NCBI RefSeq assembly: GCF_965205175.1
Contig: NZ_OZ242038.1
Coordinates: forward strand, 310,001-374,000
Length of the DNA stretch: 64,000 nucleotides
Direction of reading: 5' to 3'
Source of the DNA: Poriferisodalis sp965205175
Lineage (GTDB): Bacteria > Actinomycetota > Acidimicrobiia > Acidimicrobiales > Poriferisodalaceae
A program made the translations under genes and the position numbers. The stretch's first letter is position 1. Each line of letters begins with the position of its first letter. Below are positions 1 through 9,300 of the stretch, piece after piece. The notes beneath the pieces are model-generated. The model did no database searches, was not told the DNA's origin, and was given only the letters and a program-made list of their open reading frames with translations.

Positions 1-844
1 AGTAGGTGTAGTTGGTGGGGTCGCGCACGATGGGCGTGGAGGCGTCGAGCCCCTCCAGCGGCTCGGTCACCACGTAGAAGTGCTCGCAGGCTTGCAGCGG
101 GACGTTCACGCCGATCTGGCCCGCCAGCCGGCGGGTCCACATGCCGGTCGCCAGCACGACCGTCTCCGTGGCGATCAGGTGTCCCGAGCCGTCGTTGCCG
201 GCACCAGCTGCGGCCTTCGCGGCGGCGCTGGGCACCGGCTCGGTCCGCACGCCGCAGATCGCGCCGTGGCGCGTCTCGAGCCCGGTGACGGCGACTCCCT
301 CGAAGATGCGGCAGCCACGAGCGCGTGCGCCCTTGGCCAGTGCCATAGTGGCGTCGACGGGCGAGACCAGGCCGTCGTCGGGCAGGTACAGCGCGCCTAC
401 CAGGTCGTCGGTGCGCATCAGCGGCCACATCTGGCGCAGCTCGTCCATGTCGAGCCGACGAGACTCCACGCCGACGGTGGCGCCCATGGACGCGCCCCGC
501 AGGATCTCCTCCCAGCGCTGCGCATCGGATGCCACCGAGATGGACCCAGGCGCGCGGAAGCCGGTTGCCTGGCCCGTCTCGTCCTCCAGCGCTTCGAACA
601 GGCGGACCGAGTAGGTGGCGAGCTTGGTGAGGGTGTGCGTCGCCTTGAGCTGCGCCGCCAAGCCGGCGGCGTGCCATGTCGTGCCCGAGGTGAGCTGATT
701 CTGCTCGATCAGCACCACATCGGTGATGCCGCGCCGCACCAAGTGGTACGCCACCGCGCACCCCACGATGCCGCCGCCCACCACGACGACCGCCGCTCGA
801 TCGGGCATCGTGCGGCTGTGCGGCGCGACAGCCTGATCGGCCAT
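1..844 (-). CDS. FAD-dependent dimethylglycine/sarcosine dehydrogenase-family oxidoreductase (partial)
   Basis: Only the N-terminal 281 codons are present; the gene runs off the left edge. Seen: a nucleotide-binding GGGIVG at residues 23-28 after a beta strand, the ribose-binding Glu at 47, and GTTWHAAG at 54-61. In the dimethylglycine and sarcosine dehydrogenase family the His of this WH pair (H58) carries covalently bound FAD. The family oxidises N-methyl groups of glycine derivatives, often with a C-terminal GcvT-like folate domain that would lie outside the window. The ATG at 844 is 8 nt after the hydroxy-acid oxidase stop, with a TGAGGAC-type ribosome site overlapping that gene's end, so the two are probably co-transcribed. 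The exact substrate (dimethylglycine, sarcosine or another N-methyl amine) cannot be told from this part. Confidence 0.85.
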   Translation of the reverse strand, partial: MADQAVAPHSRTMPDRAAVVVVGGGIVGCAVAYHLVRRGITDVVLIEQNQLTSGTTWHAAGLAAQLKATHTLTKLATYSVRLFEALEDETGQATGFRAPGSISVASDAQRWEEILRGASMGATVGVESRRLDMDELRQMWPLMRTDDLVGALYLPDDGLVSPVDATMALAKGARARGCRIFEGVAVTGLETRHGAICGVRTEPVPSAAAKAAAGAGNDGSGHLIATETVVLATGMWTRRLAGQIGVNVPLQACEHFYVVTEPLEGLDASTPIVRDPTNYTY

Positions 845-852
845 GAGCGTCC

Positions 853-2121
853 TCAGACCCGCTCGAGCAGGTCGGGGGCCAGCTCCGCGGTCGAACGAAC
901 GCCGACCAGCCGCATCGTGCGGGTCATCCCCTCAACGAAGTAGTCGAGCAGCCAGTCCACGCCAGTCTCGCCGGCGGCGCCGAGGGCGTACAGGTACGCC
1001 CGGCCGATCATCGCCGAGTCGGCCCCGAGCGCCAGCGCCTTCACGATGTCGCTGCCGCGCCGGATGCCCCCGTCGCAGATCACCTCGCAGCGGTCGCCCA
1101 CGGCGTCGCGCACGGCCGGCACGCACTCCAACGGCGCCGGGGCGCTGTCGAGCTGACGCCCGCCGTGGCTGGACACGATCACCGCGTCCAGCTCCATGTC
1201 CGCCGCAATCTTCGCGTCGGCAGGCGACAGCACCCCCTTGAGCATCACCGGTCCGTCCCAGCGATCACGAAACCACTCGATGTCGTCCCACGACAGCGAC
1301 GGGTCGAACTGGCTGTTGATGTAGTCCGCCAGCGCCACCGCGTCTGCGCCGGCGCCGCCGGAGGCCCCTCGGCAGTTGGAGAACGTGATCGGCTCGTTGC
1401 TCAGGAAGTCCAGCAGCCAGCGCGGATGCGTCAGCCCGTCGATGATCGTGTCGAGACCGAGCTTGGGCGGCAGGCTGAAGCCGTGCCGCACGTCACGCTC
1501 GCGTCGCCCCAGCACCGCGGTGTCGACCGTGATCATGATGGCCTCGTAGCCGGCAGCGGCTGAGCGCTCCAGCAGGTCGGCCATCAGCGCGCGGTCGCGC
1601 CACACGTACACTTGGAAGAACTTGCGCCCCGAGCACACCGCTGCGACCTCCTCGATGGAGCGCGTGCCCATAGTGGACAGCGAATACGGAATGCCCGCAC
1701 GCTGAGCGGCGCGTGCCACAGCCAGCTCGCCCGCCGAATGAGCGATGCGGCCGAAGCCGGTGGGCGCGATCACCAGCGGAATCGGCACCGCGGCACCCAG
1801 CACCGTGCCGGAGATGTCCACCTCGGACACGTCTCGAAGCACGCGCGGACGGAACTGCCAGCCGCGGTAGGCAGCCACGCTGCGAGCGGCGCTGATCTCG
1901 TCTTCCGCGGCCCCGTCGATGTAGTCGAAACAGCCTCGCGGCAGCCGGCGGCGAGCGATGCGGCGCAAGTCCGCGACGTCGGCTGCACGACGCAGTCGCC
2001 GGATGTCGCCGTCACGTTCGAACTCGCCGAACTGCATGACGCTGCGGGCCGCTTGCCACGCCTGTGCCACCCGTACCCCCAGACCTGCCATAGGAAGTCC
2101 TGCCATCGGAAGCCCTGCCAT
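853..2121 (-). CDS. FMN-dependent alpha-hydroxy-acid oxidase/dehydrogenase (LldD/glycolate oxidase family)
   Basis: A 422-residue member of the FMN alpha-hydroxy-acid dehydrogenase family, which oxidises L-lactate, glycolate, mandelate or similar acids to 2-oxo acids. Seen: the substrate/FMN region with RGCFDYIDGAAEDE near residue 50, IAPTGFGR near 120, the catalytic SSHGGRQLD around 315 (His is the general base) and the C-terminal phosphate-binding GGIRRGSDI and GRAYLY. The N-terminus consists of a threefold MAGLP repeat with three in-frame ATGs (2121, 2106, 2091), so the true start is uncertain; a further Met at residue 29 begins the conserved part. It lies directly upstream of the FAD oxidoreductase at 844, an arrangement that suits oxidation of amino or hydroxy acids to glyoxylate or pyruvate. 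Substrate not assigned. Confidence 0.93.
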   Translation of the reverse strand: MAGLPMAGLPMAGLGVRVAQAWQAARSVMQFGEFERDGDIRRLRRAADVADLRRIARRRLPRGCFDYIDGAAEDEISAARSVAAYRGWQFRPRVLRDVSEVDISGTVLGAAVPIPLVIAPTGFGRIAHSAGELAVARAAQRAGIPYSLSTMGTRSIEEVAAVCSGRKFFQVYVWRDRALMADLLERSAAAGYEAIMITVDTAVLGRRERDVRHGFSLPPKLGLDTIIDGLTHPRWLLDFLSNEPITFSNCRGASGGAGADAVALADYINSQFDPSLSWDDIEWFRDRWDGPVMLKGVLSPADAKIAADMELDAVIVSSHGGRQLDSAPAPLECVPAVRDAVGDRCEVICDGGIRRGSDIVKALALGADSAMIGRAYLYALGAAGETGVDWLLDYFVEGMTRTMRLVGVRSTAELAPDLLERV

Positions 2122-2128
2122 CAGACCC
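2084..2128. repeat. three 15-bp tandem repeats at the 5' end of the hydroxy-acid oxidase gene
   Basis: Units at 2084-2098, 2099-2113 and 2114-2128, each beginning cctgccat. Read on the minus strand each unit encodes MAGLP or MAGLG, so each copy also supplies an alternative start codon. One of many degenerate 15-bp repeats at gene edges in this window. Confidence 0.85.
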
Positions 2129-2221
2129 GCCCTCGCGTCTGGACTCGGCGGTGTGCGCCGGCAGGAACTCTACGATGTGCGCCCAGCGCCCTCCGCTCCT
2201 GCGACGCGAAGGAGAGCCGAC

Positions 2222-3511
2222 ATGGCCAGCACCGCCGAACTCGCCGAGCGCTACCGCGCCGTGCTCCCCAGCTTCATCAGCCCCCTCTACAACCGGCCGA
2301 TCTCGATCAGCCACGGCGAAGGCAGCCGCGTGTTCGACAACGAAGGCAACCCCTACCTGGACTTCTTCGGCGGGATCCTCACCACCATGATCGGGCACGC
2401 CAATCCTGTCGTGGTGGAGGCCGTGCAGTCCCAGGCCGCCAAGGTCATGCACACCTCGACGCTGTACCTGAACGAGGAGATGATCGCTTTCGCAGAGGAA
2501 GTCGCCGCCGTGTCGGGCATACCCGACCCGCGGGTGCTGTTCACCACTTCGGGCAGCGAGGCCAACGACACTGCGATCCTGCTGGCCACCAACTACCGCA
2601 GCACCAATCAGGTGCTGGCGATGCGCAACAGCTACCACGGCCGCTCGCTCACCGCCCAAGCCGTCACCAGCCACCGCGCCTGGTCGACCAGCAGCTACAG
2701 CGGTCTCGACGTGCACTTCGTGCAAGGCGGCTACCGGCTGCGCAGCCCGTTCAGACACCTCGATGACGGTGCATTCACCGACGCCTGCGTGGAGGACCTC
2801 GTCCAGCTCATCGACATGACCGACTCGGGCGGATTCGGCGCGCTGATCGCCGAACCCATCCAAGGCGTCGGCGGCTTCGCCACACCGCCCGACGGCTTCT
2901 TCGGCGCGATGGGCAAGGTGCTGCGCTCCGAGGGGATCTTGTTCATCTCCGACGAAGTCCAGACCGGCTGGGGTCGCACCGGGGAGCACTTCTGGGGCTA
3001 CGGCGCCCACGGCATCACTCCCGACGCCATCACCTTCGCCAAAGGCGTCGGCAACGGCATCACGTTGGCCGGCATCGTGGCCCGGGCGGAGCTGATGAAC
3101 TGCCTGAAACGCAGCTCGCTCACCACCTTCGGCGGCAACCCGCTCTCCACTGCAGCAGGTCGAGCCACGCTGCGCTACGTGCTCGACAACGACCTGCAAT
3201 CCAATGCCGCCGCGCGCGGGGCGCAGATGCGCAAGCGGCTCGCGCCCGTGTGCGACGCGTCGCCGCATGTGGCCGAACTGCGCGGCAAAGGTCTGATGCA
3301 GGCCATCGAGTTCTGCCACCCCGCCAGCATCGAGCCCGACGCCGCGACCACCGCTCGGGTGCTCGAATCGGCCAAGGACCGCGGCCTGCTCGTGGGCAAG
3401 GGCGGCCTGTACGGCAACGTCGTGCGCATCACGCCGATGCTGAACGTGACCGAGGCCGAGCTCGACGAGGGGCTCGACATCCTGGCGCAGGTGATCGAGA
3501 CGCTCGACTGA
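2222..3511 (+). CDS. PLP-dependent class III aminotransferase (AGXT2-like)
   Basis: A 429-residue fold-type I, class III (omega) aminotransferase. Seen: the phosphate-binding TSGSEAND near residue 110, the PLP-ring Asp in DEVQTGWGRTG near 244, and the Schiff-base Lys in TFAKGVGNG near 273. The sequence most recalls mitochondrial-type alanine-glyoxylate aminotransferase 2 and related beta-amino-acid transaminases. The start at 2222 is set by an AAGGAG site about 10 nt upstream; the frame is open further upstream, but that part is the antisense of the oxidase gene. The gene is divergent from the oxidase/FAD-enzyme pair and convergent with the dehydrogenase that follows. A second class III enzyme (13100) and a class V enzyme (12867) nearby suggest a shared role in glyoxylate or amino-acid turnover; the exact amino donor is unknown. 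Confidence 0.93.
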   Translation: MASTAELAERYRAVLPSFISPLYNRPISISHGEGSRVFDNEGNPYLDFFGGILTTMIGHANPVVVEAVQSQAAKVMHTSTLYLNEEMIAFAEEVAAVSGIPDPRVLFTTSGSEANDTAILLATNYRSTNQVLAMRNSYHGRSLTAQAVTSHRAWSTSSYSGLDVHFVQGGYRLRSPFRHLDDGAFTDACVEDLVQLIDMTDSGGFGALIAEPIQGVGGFATPPDGFFGAMGKVLRSEGILFISDEVQTGWGRTGEHFWGYGAHGITPDAITFAKGVGNGITLAGIVARAELMNCLKRSSLTTFGGNPLSTAAGRATLRYVLDNDLQSNAAARGAQMRKRLAPVCDASPHVAELRGKGLMQAIEFCHPASIEPDAATTARVLESAKDRGLLVGKGGLYGNVVRITPMLNVTEAELDEGLDILAQVIETLD

Positions 3512-3538
3512 AGTGCGACCCGCGCATGAACAATGCGC

Positions 3539-4603
3539 TCAGTCGAAGCGGACCGACACCTTCAGCGCGCCCGCATCGTGGGGCTCGTGGGCGAGCCGGA
3601 ATGCGTCACCGATGTCGCTCACGTCGAACACATGGCTGAGCAACGGCGACACGTCGATCGCTCCGGAGGCGATCAGGCGCAGCGCCTGGCGAAACGACAT
3701 GGCACCCGGCTCCTCTTGTGCGCCGTAGGTGCTCGCAGCCGTGAGCCGCTTGCGAAAGAACTTCTGGAAGCGCACGTGGATGTTGTCGTCGGTGGACGGC
3801 AGCCCGAACCACAGCAGAGCGCCGTCGATGCGTGCGAGCTCCACCGAGTCCAAGAACGTGTCCGAACGCCCCACCGCCTCGACCACGTAGTCGGCGCCGA
3901 CGCCATCGGTCATGTCCCGGACAGCTTCGATGACGCCGGCGTTGCCGAGTTCGGCAGCGTTCAGGCACTCGTCGGCGCCGTAGGCCTGCGCCACGGCCAA
4001 GCGCGCGGCAGAGAGGTCCGAAACGATGACCCGCTGCGCCCCGGCGCGCTTGAGCAAGTAGGTGAAGAACAGCCCCGCCGAGCCCTGACCCATCACCATG
4101 ACCGTCTCGCCCGACACGTCGCGGGGATGTCGGCGCATGGCATAGATCACGGTGCCCAACTGCTGGGCCATGAGCATCTGCGAGCGCGGCACATCGCCCG
4201 CCGGCAGCGGCACGCAATAGGCGGAGTTCACCCGCTGGTAGGCGTTGAAGCACTCGCCCACCGGAGGGTTGGGGAACGTCAGCACGTGGGTGCCTTCGGC
4301 GAGTCCGGGCGCTCGGCTCTCCACCACCGTGCCGATGCCCTCATGGCCCGGAAAGCCGTGCGGGCAGGGCGGACGGTGAGCGAGGCCCGCTCCCATCATC
4401 ACCATGTGCAGGTCGCTGCCGCAAATCGACGCCATCTCCGAGCGGATGAGCACGTCGAAGTCAGGGCTCGTCGAACCGAAGGCGGCATCGGGCACCGTCG
4501 ACGGAGCGTCGCTCAACGAGGCCTCGTTCAGCGAGGGCACGGGGATCTCTTCGCACTCCATGCGCCCGACCTCGACCATACGGCCGGCTTTCATCGTCTC
4601 CAT
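3539..4603 (-). CDS. zinc-type medium-chain alcohol dehydrogenase (MDR superfamily)
   Basis: A 354-residue MDR-family NAD(P)-dependent dehydrogenase. Seen: catalytic zinc ligands in ICGSDLH (Cys61) and the GHE motif (His87-Glu88), and a Rossmann GQGSAG at 172-177. The four-cysteine structural zinc lobe of classical alcohol dehydrogenases is not present, as in some sugar/polyol and threonine dehydrogenase-like members. A stretch at residues 24-45 rich in Ser/Ala/Asn comes from two 15-bp repeats and is probably a local insertion. The gene is convergent with the aminotransferase, with only 27 nt between stops. Substrate not assigned; oxidation of an alcohol or hydroxy acid fits the neighbours. 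Confidence 0.9.
   Translation of the reverse strand: METMKAGRMVEVGRMECEEIPVPSLNEASLSDAPSTVPDAAFGSTSPDFDVLIRSEMASICGSDLHMVMMGAGLAHRPPCPHGFPGHEGIGTVVESRAPGLAEGTHVLTFPNPPVGECFNAYQRVNSAYCVPLPAGDVPRSQMLMAQQLGTVIYAMRRHPRDVSGETVMVMGQGSAGLFFTYLLKRAGAQRVIVSDLSAARLAVAQAYGADECLNAAELGNAGVIEAVRDMTDGVGADYVVEAVGRSDTFLDSVELARIDGALLWFGLPSTDDNIHVRFQKFFRKRLTAASTYGAQEEPGAMSFRQALRLIASGAIDVSPLLSHVFDVSDIGDAFRLAHEPHDAGALKVSVRFD
4506..4535. repeat. two 15-bp tandem repeats inside the dehydrogenase N-terminus
   Basis: Units 4506-4520 and 4521-4535 differ at a few bases and encode LNEAS and LSDAP-type blocks on the minus strand, within a region that normal family members lack. Confidence 0.6.
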
Positions 4604-4704
4604 CTGGGTTCCCCCATCTGCTCGCCCCCGGCTGCTCGCCGACCTCGGTCCGCCTCATGCGTTTGCGCCGCGAAGTCTGGCGCACGCGCATCGACGCAAC
4701 CTGA

Positions 4705-6342
4705 ATGGCAAGCTGTGCGGCAATGAACGTGCCGGCGGCGACCGCTGCTCGCAGCCAGCGGTCGTTGCGCGGCTGGGTGGTGCTGGCCGGGGTCTTCGGG
4801 GTGATGCTGATCACCTCCGGCATGGTGTTCTATGCACTGGGCGCTTACTTGGACGCCATGGTGGACGAACAAGGTTTCAGCACTGGACTGGCGGGCGCGG
4901 GCGTCAGCGCATTCTTGATCGCATCGGGCATCTGCGGCTACTTCACCGGAGGCTTGGTCAATCGATTCGACGTGCGGTGGGTCATTACCGCGGGCACGCT
5001 CGTCAGCTCCGTCGGCATGGCGTTGCTGGCGCAGATCCGCAGCGGCCCCCAGATGTTCGGGGTGATGATCGTGTTCGGCATCGGCTTCGGGCTGTGCGGC
5101 TTGGTGCCGACCACCACGGTGGTCACGCGGTGGTTCGAGCGTCGGCGGTCGATCGCGCTGTCGATCGCCTCCACCGGCCTGTCCTTGGGCGGCATCCTGC
5201 TGCTGCCACAGATGACTCGGCGCATCGAAGCGGACTCATTGGTGGAGTGGGCACCGAGATTTGCCGTCGTCTACTGCGTCGCGCTGCTGTTGGCGACATG
5301 GCTCGGGGTGCGGGCGTGGCCGCACGATGTCGGGCTGGCGCCTGACGGCGAGCGTGTCGCGCTCGACAGCCAAGGCGCAGTCGTCGGCAGAGGCTCGCCG
5401 CTCGGTACGCCGTTCGAGCGCGCCGTGCGATCTCGCTTCTTCATCTTCACGGGCATCGGCTTCGTGCTCGTCATGGGCAGCCAGATCGGCGCCATCCAGC
5501 ACGTCTACAAGCTCGCCGGCGACCGTCTCGGCTGGGAAGGAGCGGGTGCCGGCGCGGTTTCCCTGCTGGCCGGCACCAGCGTCGTGGCCCGCATCAGCGG
5601 CGGCATTGCCTCGCTGCGGGTGTCGCTGCGTCGGCTGACGATGTCGCTCATGGTCGTGCAATGCGTCGGGCTGTACGTGCTGGCGACAGCTCAGAGCCAG
5701 CTGCGCATCGTGATCGGCGTGGTCATCTTGGGCAGCGCTATGGGCAACCTGCTCATGCTGCATCCACTGATCCTGGCTGACGCCTTCGGCATCAGGGACT
5801 ACGCGCGCATCTACGGCTTTGGCTCGCTGCTCATGGTGATCGGTGGCGCGGGCGGTCCCGCGCTGGTGGGCATCCTGCGCGACGCGTTCAGCTACCGCTC
5901 GGCGTTCTTCACCATCGCGGTCATCGGCGCTGTCGGGCTCGGCGTCTACAGCTTCGGCGGTGCGCCTGCCCGCGACCACCTCAACGCTCCCATGCCAACG
6001 GTGCCGGTGCCGCAGCCCCCAACCGCGGTGACTCCAGCTCCCGAACCGTCGGCGGCGAGGCCCGTGCTCGTGTCGCAGCAGACGCGTTCACGCGGCGCGC
6101 CGGACATTCGCAGTCGGATTGGTCTGGCCGCACATGAGATCAGCAGCGAGGTCAGCGACAACAGCAGTGTCAACGGCGCGCTCGACGGCTTGCGGGACGC
6201 AGACGAACCCGAGACCAGCGAGTCCGTCCAGTCTCGGCATCGTGTCACTCGACGTCGTACCGCTCCGTGGGTCTGGACGGTCGAGTCAGCGCAGGCCGCG
6301 CCGCAAACAGCTACACCGACGACAGGGCAGTCGTCCGCGTAG
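4705..6342 (+). CDS. major facilitator superfamily transporter (monocarboxylate-porter-like)
   Basis: A 545-residue protein with about twelve hydrophobic segments between residues 20 and 415, starting with WVVLAGVFGVMLITSGMVFY and including the glycine-rich helix pairs typical of MFS carriers. The first helix and the overall pattern recall the monocarboxylate/oxalate-type MFS group, which would suit uptake of small organic acids for the oxidases and aminotransferases nearby. Residues from about 416 to 545 form a hydrophilic Pro/Ser/Arg-rich tail not expected for this family. Two Met starts are possible (4705 or seven codons later); no strong ribosome site separates them. It is divergent from the alcohol dehydrogenase. 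Substrate is inferred only loosely. Confidence 0.9.
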   Translation: MASCAAMNVPAATAARSQRSLRGWVVLAGVFGVMLITSGMVFYALGAYLDAMVDEQGFSTGLAGAGVSAFLIASGICGYFTGGLVNRFDVRWVITAGTLVSSVGMALLAQIRSGPQMFGVMIVFGIGFGLCGLVPTTTVVTRWFERRRSIALSIASTGLSLGGILLLPQMTRRIEADSLVEWAPRFAVVYCVALLLATWLGVRAWPHDVGLAPDGERVALDSQGAVVGRGSPLGTPFERAVRSRFFIFTGIGFVLVMGSQIGAIQHVYKLAGDRLGWEGAGAGAVSLLAGTSVVARISGGIASLRVSLRRLTMSLMVVQCVGLYVLATAQSQLRIVIGVVILGSAMGNLLMLHPLILADAFGIRDYARIYGFGSLLMVIGGAGGPALVGILRDAFSYRSAFFTIAVIGAVGLGVYSFGGAPARDHLNAPMPTVPVPQPPTAVTPAPEPSAARPVLVSQQTRSRGAPDIRSRIGLAAHEISSEVSDNSSVNGALDGLRDADEPETSESVQSRHRVTRRRTAPWVWTVESAQAAPQTATPTTGQSSA

Positions 6343-6356
6343 GAACTGCAGACAGC

Positions 6357-9300
6357 TCAGGGGCGGAACGCGATGGGGCGCGGCGCGAGCTGAGCCGGGC
6401 GGCCGGCCACACGGTACGCGCCTTCGATCCACTCACAGATCAGCCGGCGGGTGTCGCGCGGGTCGACCATCTCCTCGATCTCGAATCGATTCAGCGGACC
6501 GATAGGACCGCGGGCGGCTTCGATGCGCGCTTCGAGCTCGGCCCGCAGCGCCGCCGGGTCGTCAGCCTCGGACAGCTGCCGCTTGTACGCAGCCTCGATG
6601 CCGCCCTCGGGCGGAATGCCGCCCATGTCGGCGGAAGGCCACGCCACACGGGCATGGTGGGCACGCCGCGGCGTGGCGTAGTTGTTGCCGGCCACGCCGA
6701 AGCTGCGGCGCATGAGCACCGTGAAGATCGGCACCGTGGCTTGGGCGAAGGCTGTCATCCAGGTCGCGCCCTTGCGGATCGTGCCGGTCATCTCGTGCTC
6801 CACCCCAACAGCGAAGCCGGGGTTGTCGCACAGGTTCAGGATCGGCAGGTGGAACAGATCACACAGGTCGATGTGGCGGGTCAGCTTGTCGCAGCCGTCC
6901 GCGGTGAGCGCTCCGCCGTTGGGATGTCGGCTGTCGGACGCCAGCACGCCGACCGGCTGGCCGTTCATGCGGGCCAGCCCGACCACCTGGTCGGTCCCCC
7001 ACAGCGGCCCGATCTCGAAGAACGAGCCGCGGTCGCAGATCAGCTCGATGCCGCGGCGGATGTCGAAGGTGGTGGTGCGCTTGCGGGGAATGAGCGTCGC
7101 CAACTCCTCGTCGCGTCGGTCAGGCGGATCGTCGGGATCGGGCGAGCGCACCGGCGGCGTCTCGTAGACCGAGCCCGGCAGGTACGACAGGAACCGCCGA
7201 ACCATCTCGACCGCTTCCTGCTCGGTCCCGGCCAAGTTGTCCACCGAGCCGTTCGTGCAGTGGATGCGCCAGTCTCCGAGGTCTTCCTTGGAGATGTCGT
7301 AGCCCATGGCGTGGCTGACCACGGGTGGCCCTGCCACGAACAGCTGCGAGATGTCGCGGACCATGACGGAGAAGTGCCCAAGCACCGCCTTCGCCGCACC
7401 GATGCCGACCACGCTGCCCAGCAGCATGTTGACCACGGGCACTGTGGCAAGCTGGCGTGCGTACTCGGTGCTGCCCAGGTGCGACGGCAGGAACGAGCCG
7501 CCGCCGCCGGTCACACGCGGGCGCCCGGCCGTGATGGCGCCGCTGCTCTCCTTGGCGCTGCTCTCGCCTTCAGTGCGCTGCTCGGGCACCATCGAGGCCA
7601 CGCTGCCGCCACCCGACGATCCGTCCAGCAGCCGGATGGACGGCACGCACATTTCGGTGGACAGCACGTCCAGGTGGAAGCTTTTGGCGCCGATGGCGCC
7701 GTCGGCGTGGCCGCCGCGCGACGTGAAGTCGTCTGCGCAGACCACGACGTCCCGACAGTCGATCTTTCCGGTGCCGCCGACGTGGTTGGCCGGAGTGAAC
7801 GCAGCGATCTCGCCCGCATCGTCGTAGGAGGCGAATCCGGCCAGGCTGCCGATCTCGCGGAAGCTGCCTTCGTCGAGCAGCAGCGCGATGCGCTCACGGC
7901 AGTGCAGCTTCCCTCGGCTGCGTTGTCGTACGACGCCGGGCTCATCGGAGTCCGGCCCAAGGCGCTCGTCTGCGAGGCGCCGCAGTGTGCGCACTTCGTC
8001 GAGCAGTGGCACCCAGCCGTCCGCACTCGCAGCGGGCGTCTCGGCACCACGTTCGCCATCCGTGCGTTCGCCGGCTGTGCCGGCCCTCAGCACGGCCCAC
8101 ACGTCGCCCGCAGCCAACTGGTCGCCTGGACGCAGCTCCCGCAGCGCCGCCATGATGCCGTCGCACGGCGCCGCGATCTCGGTCTCCATCTTCATGGCCG
8201 ACACCACCGCAAGCGCTTGGCCTGCGCTGACGGCATCGCCCGCTCGCACCCGCACCTCCACCACACTCGCAGTCAGCGGGCTCACCACAGGCACTTCGCC
8301 TGCTGCGAGCTCACGATCTGGCCAGCCCGACTGCCGCGAATCCGCTGCCGCCGCAAAATCCGAGAAACCCACGGCAGTCGGCGCAGCCGGCGAGGCAGCG
8401 TCCAGCAGCGCTGCGCGGCGTGAGATCGTGCCGCTTGCCGCACCGTCACCGTCTCCGTGGTTGCTGCCTGGCGCTGCGTCAGACGCCGCCTCTGTCCCAG
8501 CGAAATGCTCAGCCAGCAGCGTCGTGCGCGCATCGCCTCTCACTACCGACGAGTGGAGGAGAATCTCGCACAGTCGGCCGATGTTGGTCGGCAGCCGCCC
8601 GATGTGGAAGTCGGCGAGCGCGGACAAGGTGCAAGACACCGCAGCGTTGAGCGTGGACCCGCGGCCGACGACCTTGGCCAGCAGCGGGTCGTACTGCGGC
8701 GGCGGCGCATACCCCGAATAACCGACCGCGTCGACACGCACGCCTGCTCCCGAGGGCTCTTGGTAAGTGCCGATCACGCCCGGGCCGGTCGCCACCACGC
8801 GTGCCTGCACCGCATAGCCGCGAGGCGTCAAGGCGATCTGCTGCCCGGCCGCGTACGCACGTTCCAGTCCCTTGCGTTCGACGTTGTCGGCGACGAGGTC
8901 GAGTTCGTTCAAGCTCCAGCCTGCGGCGATCCTGAACTGCGCCTGGACGAGGTCCACCCCGGTCACCTGCTCGGTGACCGTGTGCTCCACTTGGATGCGC
9001 GGATTGCACTCAATGAAGAAATGCTCTCCCGACTCCGGCGACAGCAAGAACTCCACCGTGGCCACATTCGTCAGGCCGGCTCGCTCGGCCAGCCGTATGG
9101 CGTCGTTGTGCAGCCGGTCTCGCAGCTCCTCGCTCAGTCCCAGCGCTGGCGCGATCTCGATGACCTTCTGATTGCGCCGCTGGACCGAGCAGTCCCGCTC
9201 CCACAGATGCGCAACGCCGCCGTGTTCGTCGGCCAGCACCTGGACCTCGATGTGGCGCGGCCGATCGATGAGCCGCTCCATGAACACCGTGCCGTCGCCG

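Noticed and set aside
6267..8423. 718-residue plus-strand frame opposite the carboxylase
   Set aside because: Shadow of the carboxylase gene; no recognisable domain.
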